A stretch of 64,000 nucleotides of DNA from Haemonchus contortus (GCA_000469685.2 LS997565.1:177501-241500), one strand, 5' to 3'; counted from the stretch's first letter, positions 32,073-46,219 are shown. Notes: generated by a model from the letters alone, not told the origin. Numbers and translations are program-made.

Positions 32073-33300
32073 TACAGGGCAAGATGAAGCTCAATACAGG
32101 GCAAGATGAAGCAAAGGCCTTTTCAAAAGTATCGGCTAACATCTCAGCTTTGTTTTCATCAGTTACTGCCCTTATTGAATCCTTGCATAAAGTAGCAATG
32201 CATGGCTTATCTGAAAGCCTGGAATTCAAGATTGAATAAAAACCTCTTATCCCACCCTTGGACAACATTTTGGCCTCAACATAAGCGTAGTATTTACTCA
32301 GTTTCTTAGCGTATTTCTTATCTAATAGATTATATCTTTCCCATTCCGAAGGCTGTTGCGTATTCACGGCTGAATTCCAAAGCTGTTCCCTTCTGTTCCA
32401 CAATGATACAAGATAAGGGGGTAACTTGGACATTGATGGAGAGAGCCTTTTGAAAGGTATGAATAGATCCATCGCATGGTGTATGATCGCGAGAAACATT
32501 TCATATTCAGCATCTACTCCATTTGCACTCCTAAAGGAACCTAACCAATCAACATTACTCAGATAATTACGCATAGCACTAAAATTAGCTCTACTAAAGT
32601 CTCTACACCACCTATGTACAGGGGAATGTTTAGAAAGTGACAAGAAAAACCTTATACTAGAGTGATCACTGCTACCAATGGGAGAGACCTTGGGAACTGA
32701 GTGCAGTAATGACGAATTGTTGCATAGTAATAAATCGAGAAATGAATCAAATCTGGTTGGGAATGAGATAAATTGAGTAAGACTATGAGCGGCAAAGCAT
32801 TCCGTATACTTAGTTCCTAGGCAATCGTTGCTTTCAACTCGGGGAAACCAGTTAATTTGTGGCAGATTGAAGTCTCCAGCAACAATACAGGGTTTATTGG
32901 AGGAACATAGATCACTAAGGGCCTTAAGAAGCTGGTTGCTGTAAAAAGAGGAGCAATTAGGTGCTCTGTAAACAGCAATTAATCTTATTTCCTCAAAGTA
33001 GAAAGCAATGTCACAAGCCAGAATTTCATAAGAGTTTTGAATAGATTCACTTAGAACGACAGTCGTAGAATGCTGAGGTTTTACTAGTATGGCGACTCCA
33101 CTTCCCTTTTTAAACTTTCTATCAGTTCTGAAACAAGTATAATGCGAAGCAGCAATACCTAATAGCGAGGCAATCTCATGCTTAGAATTCAACCACGTTT
33201 CAGCAAGAATGGCGAGGTCACAGTTTTCCTTACAAAGGTAAGCCGTCAAAGCATCTGCGTTTTTTAATAATGAACGGATATTGGCATAGAAACAATTCAA
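32050..33300 (-). CDS. CR1-like LINE endonuclease ORF (APE type)
   Basis: Exonuclease-endonuclease-phosphatase fold that nicks target DNA for target-primed reverse transcription. The 416 residues show the usual blocks: YANIRSLLKN (residues 5-14), AILAETWLNS (30-39, catalytic Glu), KGSGVAILVK (64-73), VAGDFNLPQINW (catalytic Asp/Asn), and GSSDHSSIRF near 225 (catalytic Asp-His). After the domain a basic linker leads toward the RT. The terminal residues from SFILPCIE onward are frameshift products caused by the 22-bp duplication. It overlaps the RT ORF by 23 bp. Confidence 0.85.
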   Translation of the reverse strand: MNCFYANIRSLLKNADALTAYLCKENCDLAILAETWLNSKHEIASLLGIAASHYTCFRTDRKFKKGSGVAILVKPQHSTTVVLSESIQNSYEILACDIAFYFEEIRLIAVYRAPNCSSFYSNQLLKALSDLCSSNKPCIVAGDFNLPQINWFPRVESNDCLGTKYTECFAAHSLTQFISFPTRFDSFLDLLLCNNSSLLHSVPKVSPIGSSDHSSIRFFLSLSKHSPVHRWCRDFSRANFSAMRNYLSNVDWLGSFRSANGVDAEYEMFLAIIHHAMDLFIPFKRLSPSMSKLPPYLVSLWNRREQLWNSAVNTQQPSEWERYNLLDKKYAKKLSKYYAYVEAKMLSKGGIRGFYSILNSRLSDKPCIATLCKDSIRAVTDENKAEMLADTFEKAFASSCPVLSFILPCIETSAVS

Positions 33301-33340
33301 GGAAATCCTAAACGGCCGAGGAAATTTTATGCGTTTACCG

Positions 33341-34789
33341 AGATATCACCATTAGACACTGAACTAGGAGAATCTATTTCGTGCTCGAACAGGATCAAGA
33401 GGATGTAGAGAAGCTTGAAGAAAGTTTCTCATGAGTAGCGGTACTGAGGATGAATGGCTTGTGCGTCTAATATGGATTTAGTCATAGACTGCTGGGGAGA
33501 AGGATCCGCCCAATCGAAGTAGAGGGGGACATCAAAAATCTGTGACTAACCAACGAAAAGAGCGCAGGCTAGGAAAATTGTCGCCGACAGAATGGGCGAT
33601 TGAAGAAAGCAATTGTAGGTTGAGCACAAGTCTTCGTTTATATATACACAGAAGAGTTGCCTAATGGGACAAAGAATTTCACGGCCTTGGAAATTGGAAA
33701 ATGGAAATTGAGCTCTTGGTTCTCAGATTTTCGCCTTTACTCCTTTCATTACTTTCTTCAAATCTTCTACCGTTCGAGGTTTTTGGATGAAACGCTTTAT
33801 TAACCTTCGCTACTGACAGTCGTCTGTGGCGACAAGGCCTCTGAAGACGACGATTACGTCGAAACGTCAAGTAGTTAAGTTAATAAAGTGTTTCACCTAA
33901 AAACCTCGAACGGCAAAAGATTTTTACAACGTAAACGGCAATGCCGAGGTTAAAACAAGAAGTTGGATACCCTTTAATCACTATTTTAATTACTATTAAT
34001 TACTCTACTATTTTCGCCTTTGAGCACGAATTTACTATAACATCGTTCTCGAAGACAGTTCGGTCTACTGAACAGGAGTAGCATAGCTGTTGAGTTTGAG
34101 AACCTACGATTCCACTCTACGGCCGAAAAAAAATCATCATGCTACAACTTAGGAGTATTCAAAAAAAAAACCTCCCACATAGACAGTGCCGCGCACTCGA
34201 AAAACCTTCGATGAAGGTTTAATGAAAGGATAAATGAAAGGCCACAAGTTACAACTGTTTGACACACACAGCTGTCACACTACACTTCCTGTGTTTTAAT
34301 CTGCTTGTGAACATGTGTAATCATCTTCCACCACATTTTTACAGAACTTTCTTAATTTTGAAGTACATGTATGTCGGGCACTGCAGTGTACATTCGGGAG
34401 AATTGGCCGTTGGCGGGAGAGACATACCATACTGAGAGTCTGTGGGCTCTGTATGACGGAACAACACACTTGAACATTTGGATTTCAACTGATGGAAATA
34501 CTAGTTCTCTGAAGGCCTAAGATGCTTATAAGCTAAAATTAAGCAATCAAATGAACTCAAAACCGAACCATTTAACCACAGCTATGTCGAGTCTTTTTTC
34601 ATTGACTCCCATGGGCCTTGGATGTTACTTTATAATACTTTTATTTATGGGCATACCTAACCAGCAGCCCTCCATACAAATTGCCCTCTAAAAATTTTTT
34701 TGAAGTGTTTTTAACAGATGGGGTAAAACAACCATAACTGTCCTAGTATGTTATGATATTTCATTCGTTTCGTTCACAGACCATGTGTA
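33341..34789. other. No gene recognised apart from the fold-back repeat
   Basis: Mostly AT-rich DNA between the CR1-like element and the Tc1-like element. Open frames are short and without splice context. Confidence 0.4.
33764..33914 (+). repeat. Fold-back repeat with a hammerhead-like motif in its loop
   Basis: CCGTTCGAGGTTTTTGGATG (33763-33782) through AACGCTTTATTAAC is repeated inverted at 33874-33910 (GTTAATAAAGTGTTTCACCT and onward). Between them, CTGAAGA (33841-33847), the stem CGACG-ATTA-CGTCG (33848-33861) and GAAAC (33861-33865) match the core layout of Penelope-associated hammerhead ribozymes. The stem III and cleavage-site parts are not evident, so activity is not claimed. Confidence 0.5.
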
Positions 34790-35979
34790 CAGGGTTGGCC
34801 AAAATTATGGTCACAGCGCGCGCTGACGCTCATGGCAGATTTTATCTAAGTTCGTGACAATTCGTTCGCCTTCTTCCATTTTACAAGGAAGGTAGATTAC
34901 ATTATTACCTTTCTAATGATACTTAACTTTTGATAGATTTTGGAAGTAATGTAAGCGTCGCTACCGTTCGCATAGCAGCGAAGTTCATTCTGAGCTCAAA
35001 CTGGCTGAATGAGTGGATATCTCATGAAGTTTTTTGCGCGAAATCGTGAAGTATCATCTGCACAACAAGACCTTTATACGATCAGAAACTGATTTCCCCA
35101 TTAAGCAGGCTAAAGAGAAGAGAAAGGTTGGCTCGCCAAAGCTGCCCCACCGCATCCGGAAAATTCTCGTTCTGAACTCCCGTTCACCGACGAAAAGATA
35201 TTTATGATGAAAAAGGTGCTCAATGAGCAGGGTAACAAGACCTGTATGAGACTGGAAGAAATGGAGATGATGCAGTACAAGGCTCGCTGACTTTCTGCGA
35301 TGGCCTTTGCGAGCATCACTGCCGAGTCAAAACCACCGATTATTTTTGCTAATAAAGGAGTCAAAGTTGATTCGGAGGCCTGCTCGATTTCGTTATGCAA
35401 AACCAGTCGGGCCGCCCAGCTAACGCCGGGCGTCCCTCCTTCTAATGGGTTCGCCCGGCTACGCCGGGCGCTCCTCTTTCCTCTGAAAAATTTGCTATGC
35501 GCAAATAACACTTCGGATTCTACTTTTTCTTTAAAAGCTGTACACCCTCAGTATTAGCTTCAAATTGTGAGCGATTTTTTCTGTAAGCCATCTTCGCTGT
35601 GTCCGAATAGAACATCGCATTATATCACAAAGGCGATTATTTAGAGAAAAAATTATTCAGACACTTCATCGCGGCTGAGTCTACTATGTTAGCTACCATC
35701 AATGTTCCCAGCCAACTCCTTGTGCCTTCAAGCTTCAACGGTCTGGGTCCGAACTAACCGTATTTATTCTCGCCCAGTCCTTTGGGGCGGAGTTTGGTCT
35801 TGCAACCTATCATCAGTGTTCCTATCCTGCCTCCTGTATTCCTACTAAGTTTGACCGCTCTAGGTCCATTTTGACATATCTCTGTAAGCCCTGCACCCTT
35901 GAGGAGTTATGATTTTCCGCTCAAACCCCCCCCCCTCCCCCATTGTGCACAGAGTCCGGCCCTGCCTTCCATCATAAGT

Positions 35980-38300
35980 GTTTCCATTCTGCCATCTGTA
36001 CTGCAACCAAATTTGAACGCTCTAGGTCCAAGTTAAAGTTTTTCACACAAACCCCGCCCCCTGTGGGCGGAGTCCGGTCCTGCCACCCACCATAAGTGTT
36101 TCCACCCTGCCCCCTGTACTCCTACCAAATTTGAACGCTCTAGGTCCAAGTTTAAATTTTCCCGCAAACCCCGCCCCCTGTGGGCGGAGTCCGGTCCTGC
36201 CACCCACCATAAGTGTTTCCACCCTGCCCCCTGTACTCCTACCAAATTTGAACGCTCTAGGTCCAAGTTTAAGTTTTTCACACAAACCCCGCCCCTTGTG
36301 GGCGGAGTCCGGTCCTGCCACCCACCATAAGTGTTTCCACCCTGCCGCCTGTACTCCTACCAAATTTGAACGCTCTAGGTCCAAGTTTAAGTTTTTCACA
36401 CAAACACCGCCCCTTGTGGGCGGAGTCCGGTCCTGCCACCCACCATAAGTGTTTCCACCCTGCCGCCTGTACTCCTACCAAATTTGAACGCTCTAGGTCC
36501 AAGTTTAAGTTTTTCACACAAACCCCGCCCCTTGTGGGCGGAGTCCGGTCCTGCCACCCACCATTAGTGTTCCCATCCTGCCCCCCTTACACCTACCAAA
36601 TTTGAACTCTCTAGGTCGACGGGGACAGAAGTTATGACTTTCCGCTCAATCATTTATTTCGCACAAACCCCGCCCCCTGTGGGCGGAGTCCGGCACCACC
36701 ACCCACCATTAGTGTTCCCATCCTGCCCCCCCCCCTTACACCTACCAAATTTGAACTCTCTAGGTCGACGGGGACAGAAGTTATGACTTCCCGCTCAAAC
36801 ATTTATTTCGCACAAACCCCGCCCCCTGTGGGCGGAGTCCGGCTCCGCCACCCACCATTAGTGTTCCCATCCTGCCCCCCTTACACCTACCAAATTTGAA
36901 CTCTCTAGGTCGACGGGGACAGAAGTTATGACTTTCCGCTCAAACATTTATTTCGCACAAACCCCCCCCCCTGTGGGAGGAGTCCGGCTCCGCCACCCAC
37001 CATTAGTGTTCCCATCCTGCCCCCCTTACACCTACCAAATTTGAACTCTCTAGGTCGACGGGGACAGAAGTTATGACTTTCCGCTCAAACATTTATTTCG
37101 CACAAACCGCGCCCCCTGTGGGCGGAGTCCGGCTCCACCACCCACCATTAGTGTTCCCATCCTGCCCCCCTTACACCTACCAAATTTGAACTCTCTAGGT
37201 CGACGGGGACAGAAGTTATGACTTTCCGCTCAAACATTTATTTCGCACAAACCGCGCCCCCTGTGGGCGGAGTCCGGCCCCACCACCCACCATTAGTGTT
37301 CCCATCCTGCCCCCCTTACACCTACCAAATTTGAACTCTCTAGGTCGACGGGGACAGAAGTTATGACTTTCCGCTCAAACATTTATTTCGCACAAACCCC
37401 CCCCCCCCTGTGGGAGGAGTCCGGCTCCGCCACCCACCATTAGTGTTCCCATCCTGCCCCCCTTACACCTACCAAATTTGAACTCTCTAGGTCGACGGGG
37501 ACAGAAGTTATGACTTTCCGCTCAAACATTTATTTCGCACAAACCGCGCCCCCTGTGGGCGGAGTCCGGCCCCACCACCCACCATTAGTGTTCCCATCCT
37601 GCCCCCCTTACACGTACCAAATTTGAACTCTCTAGGTCGACGGGAACCGGAGTTATGAATTTCCGGTCAAACACACAACTACACACACACACACACACAG
37701 ACAGACAAACCAACAGACACACTTAGCGCGTTATATATAGTAGGATTTCGCACAAACCCCGCCCCCTGTGGGCGGAGTCCGATCCTGCCACCCACCCTAA
37801 GTGTTCCAATCCTGCCCCCTGTACTCCTACCAAATTTGAACTCTCTAGGTCCACGGGGACAGATGTTATGACTTTCTGCTCTAATATTTATTTCGCACAA
37901 ACCCCGCCCCCTGTAGGCGGAGTCCGATCCTGCCACCCACCCTAAGTGTTCCAATCCTGCCCCCTGTACTCCTACCAAATTTGAACTCTCTAGGTCCACG
38001 GGGACAGATGTTATGACTTCCTGCTCTAATATTTATTTCGCACAAACCCGCCCCCTGTGGGCGGAGTCCGATCCTGCCACCCACCCTAATTGGTTCCTAT
38101 CCTGCCCCCTGTACTCCTACCAAATTTGAACTCTCTAGGTCCACGGGGACAGATGTTATGACTTCCTGCTCTAATATTTATTTCGCACAAACCCCGCCCT
38201 GTGGCGGAGTCCGATCCTGCCACCCACCCTAAGTGTTCCTATCCTGCCCCCTGTACTCCTACCAATTTTGACTCTCTAGGTCCACTGGAACCGGAGTTAT
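35980..38300. repeat. GC-rich minisatellite, units about 118 bp then about 146 bp
   Basis: Units carry CCACCCACCATAAGTGT, CTACCAAATTTGAACGCTCT and CCGCCCCCTGTGGGCGGAGT. The last can form a CCGCCC/GGGCGG hairpin. From 36090 to about 36560 the period is about 118 bp. From 36562 to about 37670 a 146-bp form with GGTCGACGGGGACAGAAGTT repeats seven to eight times, nearly identical. From 37795 to 38230 a third form (GGTCCACGGGGACAGATGTT) repeats about every 144 bp. Diverged single units occur in every type A Helitron in the window. Confidence 0.92.
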
Positions 38301-38317
38301 GAATTTCCGGTCAAACA

Positions 38318-40103
<1,786 letters not shown>

Positions 40104-40592
40104 AACAGACACACTTAGCGCGTTATATATAGTAGGATAGGGCACTTCGGCGGTTCAAACCGGACATATTGTTAAGATGAAGCTCTTGGCCGCAGATCAG
40201 AAATTGTCAAGAAATTTTGTGAAAGGGGTTTCCTGACCTCACAACTTTCGATCAGGGACCACTCTGGAGCCCTGACCTGAATCCCATGGATTTCTCAGTG
40301 TGATCGGCCTTCGAGATGAAAGCACCCGTTAGCCCAAACAAGAAGTGAAATAATCTTGGAAATGCCTTTCAAAAAGATCAACTCGATGACTCTAGCTGCG
40401 TGCCAAAGTCAATACCGCTCGTCGTCGTCCCTGGGTTTGGGTGAAGGCAGAAAGCAACAGATCGCAGTTTCAATATACTATTCTGATAAGAGATTAGTAA
40501 TAAACACTTTCCTGAAATTGGTTTGCTTTTTTGGCTTTCTATTCGTTTTTGGGGATGTGATATGTGTGTAATCATAATTTTGGCCCACCCTG

Positions 40593-41197
40593 TACAAGAC
40601 CGAAGAAACGAGTACGAAGATTTGAGAAGGAGCAATCTATCTAGAAAAGGACATAGGGCTAGATAGATAATAGCGGTACTGTATAACATGCCGAAGATTC
40701 AGTAATACCTTAAGAAGTACGCAATCAATTGTTTGGAAGGGATATATAATACAAGTCAAGTCGTTGTGGACGTCTCGAAAGTTTTCTAACGGAGCTTCTC
40801 TGAGCAATAAATAAAGAGAAAAAACCCAGACAGAAAAAAACCGTTTATTGTTGAGAAAAAAAGCTTTCTTTGTTACATACATAGTACTTGACGTTGGAAA
40901 TAAGTGAATTGCCCTAATTAGCGCAAAGCCTACGAGATTCTAATCATACATAGATATACAATAAGGATCCAGGATTTCCATGATATTGACGATTTAAAAA
41001 GAACAAAGTGAAAACGAATTAACGAATCAGGAGTTAGAATGTGTGGGAGTTGGAGTTTTAATTTAGCGCCTTTTACCGTCATCGAGCCCTACGGCTGAGA
41101 CCGGCTGGCAAAAATGTCTAGGCTCTTTCTTGAAACTTGCACCATAACTGGCTTTTTACTAGGATTTTGACAGTTGATGATGAAGCGAACTTTGAGG
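40593..41197. other. No gene recognised
   Basis: AT-rich DNA between the Tc1-like element and the 3' end of the Clc-like gene. It presumably includes that gene's 3' untranslated region on the minus strand. Confidence 0.4.
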
Positions 41198-42536
41198 TTA
41201 GAGCCCTTGCTCTCCCACACACACCGTTACTCCTGCGACCACCGTATCGATTAAAGCTAAAATCAAAGCGGCTACTGCCAACCAGAAAGTGTAACCATAT
41301 GCATTATGTCGATAGGTGATAAGACCTGGAAAGAGAAGGAAGCTGTTAGATACACGACCAGGATACTGGACAAAATTTCTGCCTTGATGAAAATTCCAAT
41401 AGGGAAACATTTGGTCTGAGTTACGAATAACTTGCTCAACCGAATCGGGAGACGGAAACCAGAAGCGCTGAGTTCGAGTACGATTTCAAGCTATATTCAT
41501 ACTCAGCTATATTCGCGGAGATCCGCACGACTGTGCTGAACTGTGCGGTTTTAAAGTGACCCGGAATTTCTCAATTCCCTCATAGTTGACGGCACAAGCG
41601 CTTATAATATCAAAATGATATGAAGTTCAACTCACCACGGGCTTCGTCTTGTGTCATCACCACATAGACGATAACAGCAGCGAGCAAGAATATGGCGACA
41701 AGTAGCGATAATCCCATCAATGGGTGGATAACGTACTTTTTACAGCAGCAGGCCCAACTAGATATTCTTAGATCAATACCGTATCACAGATTTAAAAAAA
41801 AAGCGTCAGAAGAAATTTCATAGCCCTTTCACTTTTTTGGGCCAACCTCAAACAAACAAGGTGTATGCTCGAAAGCTCTAATGAGCTTCCAGCCACTTTG
41901 CTCCACATGTTCGAGTGCTCGAATGAGCTCTTCAGCCGCTTTGCTCCATTTTCGGCAAAAATTTTAAAAGTACTCACAATGTGAAGATATTCCATGCAAG
42001 CGATAATAGCTGAAACAAAATGGCCAGGCAAAGCAAAACGGCCACCGCTATAAGAAAGTCTTTTTGTGCCTAAATTGATCTTCATTTACCAGATAAAATC
42101 ATTTCTTTTTTAGTCTAACAACAAATATCAGTAACTAACTTTTTCCCATGGATTGCACACATCTTCGTCAGTCAGACAATTCCATGGTACGAGCTCTAAA
42201 ACTTACCGGCTCCATTAAATGTTTTAAAAAATTCGACAATGCAGGGGATTAACTACGCCTAAATGTATATATGTAAATCTGCACTTTTTTTTGAAGTGAA
42301 TTTCATATTCCTTCTCAGGGTGACACACGGTATCGCAAAGTCTTCACGATGAAAAATTTTGAATTCAATTTTATCTGCTTGACAGCGCATTTATTGAATG
42401 CAAAAACCGATTAGGTGATGAAGCGGGACCAAGTGATCGACTCACTTCCATCAAAAGCTGCTACTGCTGTCAGAATGAGGCACAATACCATTATAGAGCC
42501 AAATACGATCTGCCCACATGCCGAAAAGATGCACAT
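41198..42536 (-). CDS. Clc/claudin-like four-pass membrane protein, complete
   Basis: Five exons, 42536-42446, 42195-42140, 42069-41978, 41766-41636 and 41325-41198, join in frame through GT-AG introns to give 165 residues. Four hydrophobic helices are clear at about residues 9-27 (IVFGSIMVLCLILTAVAAF), 54-75, 97-117 (GLSLLVAIFLLAAVIVYVVM) and 137-157. The first outer loop has PWNCLTDEDVCNPW, with a W-x-C-x6-C pattern reminiscent of claudin-type extracellular loops. Such proteins act at cell junctions or as channel regulators in nematodes, but the exact role here is unknown. The paralogue's tail lies at 29903-30183, 11 kb away. The start ATG follows the first in-frame context seen; a longer 5' exon cannot be excluded. 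Confidence 0.78.
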
Positions 42537-42539
42537 CTA

Positions 42540-44440
42540 AATCATACTTGCTGAAAATAGAAATGATTACTTGTTATCAGTATAAACAGGGACGAAAGGT
42601 AAAGGCAAAATCATTCGCAATCATTTCGATAGAGCGACGGAGTATAGACCATTACCGAAAGAAAATTTTGCTGTGTGAACTGTTCACAAGAAATCTGAAA
42701 CAGCTCCTCCTTATAGTACAGCTTATCTAAAAAAGCTTTCATGATAGTTGACTGTTGAACAAAGAGATGCGTCTTACTATCGATTCCAGGATGATCCCTC
42801 TCGGTTGATGAACTTTGGAAAGTACTTCTTCGTAAAGTTCACCGTATCCAAGCAATACGAATTTTTCCAATCTTTTTAAAAACACCCAATTTTCGGCCTA
42901 GTATGTCGACCAAATAAGATCAAATCGATAATACGCCTTAGCAACGCATCATACATTCAACTTCAGACCTTACGAACACTTGAGCGTGCAAATCACAAGG
43001 AGAGAAATCAGGTGGGAACCAAAAACCATAAGATTGAATCAGTGTTTCTGATTTGACAGGGAAGAGCGACGCCGAATAAATGACATTGCAGTAGAAGGCT
43101 TCTTCAATTATGCGAATCTCGATCGGTGGATATGGCAGAGCTACCTTTTCGCTGTCTGACTGCCTATGTAAGAAGTAATCTACTTCTATAGGAATAACTA
43201 CATGAAAGAATTACAACTGCTATCGGAGACAGCGAGCAGCTCATAGTGCCTATATTACTTGCAGGATGCAAAAGATGACAGACATTTGTCTTAAGCGCAG
43301 CTTCAGGATCTTTTGAGTTTGGGCGGCGGTAAGAAATGTCCAAGCTACAAACTCTCCTAAAGGCAGGGCTCACGATAATTTTGAGGTACTCTTTTCAAGT
43401 TGAGAAGCGGAAGTGTTGGTGGAGAAAAATTACTGGTGGCAAGGGAAGCGAGGAAATCCGCCGACTTTGCGAAACAGAAGGTTTCCCAAGGTAGCAAAAT
43501 AGTGGACGAGTTTACCGTGATGGAAATGGCATCGTTCAAACTCGTCTGGCGGGTGTGGCCTACAGCTGATTCAATCTTTGAGCCCTTACAAAGCCCTGTC
43601 TGAGCGCTTTCGGACCTGGCAATGCTACTTATGGTATACAGGGTAGCTACAGATTCATCAATGAGGGATATCTCAGGAACCGTTCTAATCGTGAGCTGCG
43701 CCTTTGAGCAATGACCACTCTTATGAAGTACAGTGTCAAGTTATCAATATCAGTCTGGTGACAGAAATTGATAGTACTAGGTGGTTGTCATGAATACTCC
43801 ACGGAACGGAGAAAAGGATGCAGCCAAACTGGCTGCAACATAACTGAAGTTGTTCATCTAGAGGGAGCATTCTCAGAGGCATTGAAATTCATGATGGTGC
43901 AATTTAAGTGAATTTTTTAGACATAATGGTTCTAGGGTGTTCTTTGAGACCTCCTATACACTCGAAAAGTCTCCATAACACCACTGGTTTTCATTGTCGT
44001 AAATATTGTTCCTAAACTCGCAGTTGAAACGATAGACATGTGGTGAAAGTAGTGAAGGTTATGGTACTCGTTCGATATAGCGACAGCGTCACACTGAGAA
44101 AAAATTATAACTGAACGATCAGAGAAATGTAAACAATTTTACATGGATTGGTGTTCTTAACTAGACCCTTTTTAGACAGTTTGGAACAAACATGACACGC
44201 AAAACGCAAAAATTATAGGGATAACCACAGAAACAATGAGAATAAAAGCTGGACTTCCTCTATCGGCCACCATATGACGTGAAAGACAGACAGTAATCTG
44301 ATCCCTATTTGCGTCTTATTGACGCAGCTGGGGCGGTAACACATAGGGCAGGAAGCGAATGGAACGATCAGTTGAACCTAAATAGACTATTTGCCGAACA
44401 CCAGCCAAAGAAACTACCGATAAAAGAAGAAAAGAATGTT
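42540..44440. other. No gene recognised; one dispersed repeat
   Basis: Bases 43369-43415 (GGGCTCACGATAATTTTGAGG) are a terminal piece of the repeat also found at 8281 and, inverted, near 61560. The open frame at 43400-43603 overlaps it and has no other support. Confidence 0.4.
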
Positions 44441-44444
44441 TCAC

Positions 44445-44650
44445 ACTGTTCTGCCATGCAGGTTTAGTATGATAAGGCCGCTTTATTTGGTCGACTTTTT
44501 GAACAAATCGTCGTCTTCTAGGACCTAGAAGTGGTTCGGACTCTTGATCTGTGGCCTACCAGAGGCCAAGAACTCCAGAAAAATCGAACACCTAAAAAGA
44601 AACGGATTATACATAGCGAGAGACGGTGTACCAACTTCAGTGTTCAGCCT
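44445..44650 (-). mobile_element. Penelope-like element 3' fragment
   Basis: GAACAAATCGTCGTCTTCTAG (44500-44520) and the following CGGACTCTTGATCTGTGG align with the 3' end of the Penelope-like relic at 49575-49660 (GAACAAATCGTCGTCTTCAGG). On the minus strand this contains a CTGAAGACGACG-type block in the better copy. Only about 200 bp are present, next to the Helitron at 44669. Confidence 0.45.
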
Positions 44651-44668
44651 GTTATGAATTATTATATA

Positions 44669-45890
44669 CCAGTCGGTTCGCCCGGCTAACGGCGGGCTTT
44701 CCTCCCTTTTCGACAAAGTTGTAGTAATCGGCTAACTTTCTTCTCCTTCTTTGGAACAAATAATATTTTCCTGTGCCTGAGTCTGACACACTACTAACAG
44801 GGCAGTGCATATCGTATTCAGTGTAAGTCGGTGCTTACGCTTCAATTGGAAGTATCGACCTTCTTCTTTCGTTCTTAAAGATGAATATCCATTGAAGATC
44901 CAACTGTTAGGCAACCGAAGTTTGGGCGATACTCACAAATGTTTCGAATATGATAACATCATTATCAGATGTCTGTATTAATGGCCCTTTTCCTTTACAG
45001 AGATATCATTAGTTAAGTATTCCAGACTACTGGCGGTCGATTAAGTTTCGTGGCAAATGATATCAAAAGGATCCTTCATTGAGTAGCAAACCTTGCTGGG
45101 AGGCGGTCGTAATCTAGTAGCAAGAAATGAATAAAATTCTCATCTGCTCAGCGTAGTGCCGCTAAAGGGTCCCAATCACTGCACTTACCACTCACTTTCG
45201 TCACCCTACTCTACTATTCCGTCTTATCGAATGCAACATACTGAACAGTCAAAGCAGCATAGCAGATACCGAATGCGTTACGATTTTGATCGGTAGGTGG
45301 CTCTTGCTCTCTCAGGCCCCTTAAATTCTATTATCAATTATTATTGGATCCTGTCACCGAGTACCTACGATCCCGTCATATCCTACATCACTTAGAAAAA
45401 TGCCGAGGTTCCACTGTCAATACGGAAAGCTGTAATACTACAAAGTTCAAACTCTTTACGTCCGCATCCACGTCGTCCGCGTTACGAACAGGAATTATGA
45501 ATTTCCGCTCAAGCATTTATTTCGCGGAACCCCCCCCCCCCACCCCATCCCCCCTTCTGTGCGGAGTCTGACTTTGCTACCCGTCATGAGTGTTCCCGTT
45601 CTGCTGCCTGTACTCCTACCGAACTTCAACATTCTAGGTTGGCTGGTACAGAAGTTATGAACCTACGGTCAAAAATTTCTACCGCGCAGGCCCAGCTCCC
45701 TGTAGGAGGAGACCGGTGGTCCTGCTACCTGCCATGGGTGTTCCCACGCTGTCGCCTGTACTCCTACCAAATTCGAACGTTCTAGGTCCACGGGAACAAG
45801 AGTTATGAATTTCCGGTCAAACGTCACACACCGACTTACAAACACACAGTCAAACCAACAGACACACTTAGTGAATTATATATAGTAGGA
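44669..45890 (-). mobile_element. Helitron-like element, type A, uninterrupted reference copy
   Basis: Plus strand: A then CCAGTCGGTTCGCCCGGCTA with hairpin GCCCGGC/GGCGGGC; right end TTATATATAGTAGGA then T. The 1222 bp contain the captured-exon-like region (about 45000-45250), minisatellite modules (45480-45800), a short CA-type tract and the 5' terminus. At 45331-45350 it shows the uninterrupted sequence into which the type B element inserted in the copy at 17677-19760. Confidence 0.8.
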
Positions 45891-46219
45891 TTTGTGAGAC
45901 GGGAAGTATGGTGGGCATACGCGTCAAGGCCACTCAGCAGGTAAAAAGCGTGGAAGCCCCACTTACATTACTTATGAGGTATTGACTAAAAGAACATCAG
46001 GGCACGATTTCGATAATAAATGCAAATCCGTAGCCTATGAGAATGATATAGGTGCAAGAGGGACATTGGAATCGCTACACATCCGCGGGAGGAATCCTAA
46101 GCTTAGCAACCGAAATGAGTGCATTACCGTACCAAATTGATTTCTGCCATTCATTCTTTGTTGCAGGCCTCGAGATCATCGCGTGATTCTTATTTAATGA
46201 CGGTCGATGTTGTCTCATT

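Larger units (their letters stand above)
30390..33340 (-). mobile_element. CR1-like LINE, nearly intact
   Basis: On the minus strand it carries an endonuclease ORF and an RT ORF (listed separately). A roughly 100-bp 3' untranslated region follows, ending in an AAATA-type tail (30410-30388). The only lesion seen between the ORFs is a 22-bp tandem duplication (32069-32090 and 32091-32112), and 22 is not a multiple of three. The order endonuclease then RT and the RT sequence fit the CR1/L2 group. Above 33340 the frame has a stop (TAA about 33333), so the true 5' end is uncertain. It separates gene-like exons below 30183 from whatever lay upstream. Confidence 0.88.

Noticed and set aside
36000..38300. 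CRISPR-like array
   Set aside because: Units are tandem 118-146 bp minisatellite copies without alternating unique spacers, in a nematode-like nuclear context with no cas genes.
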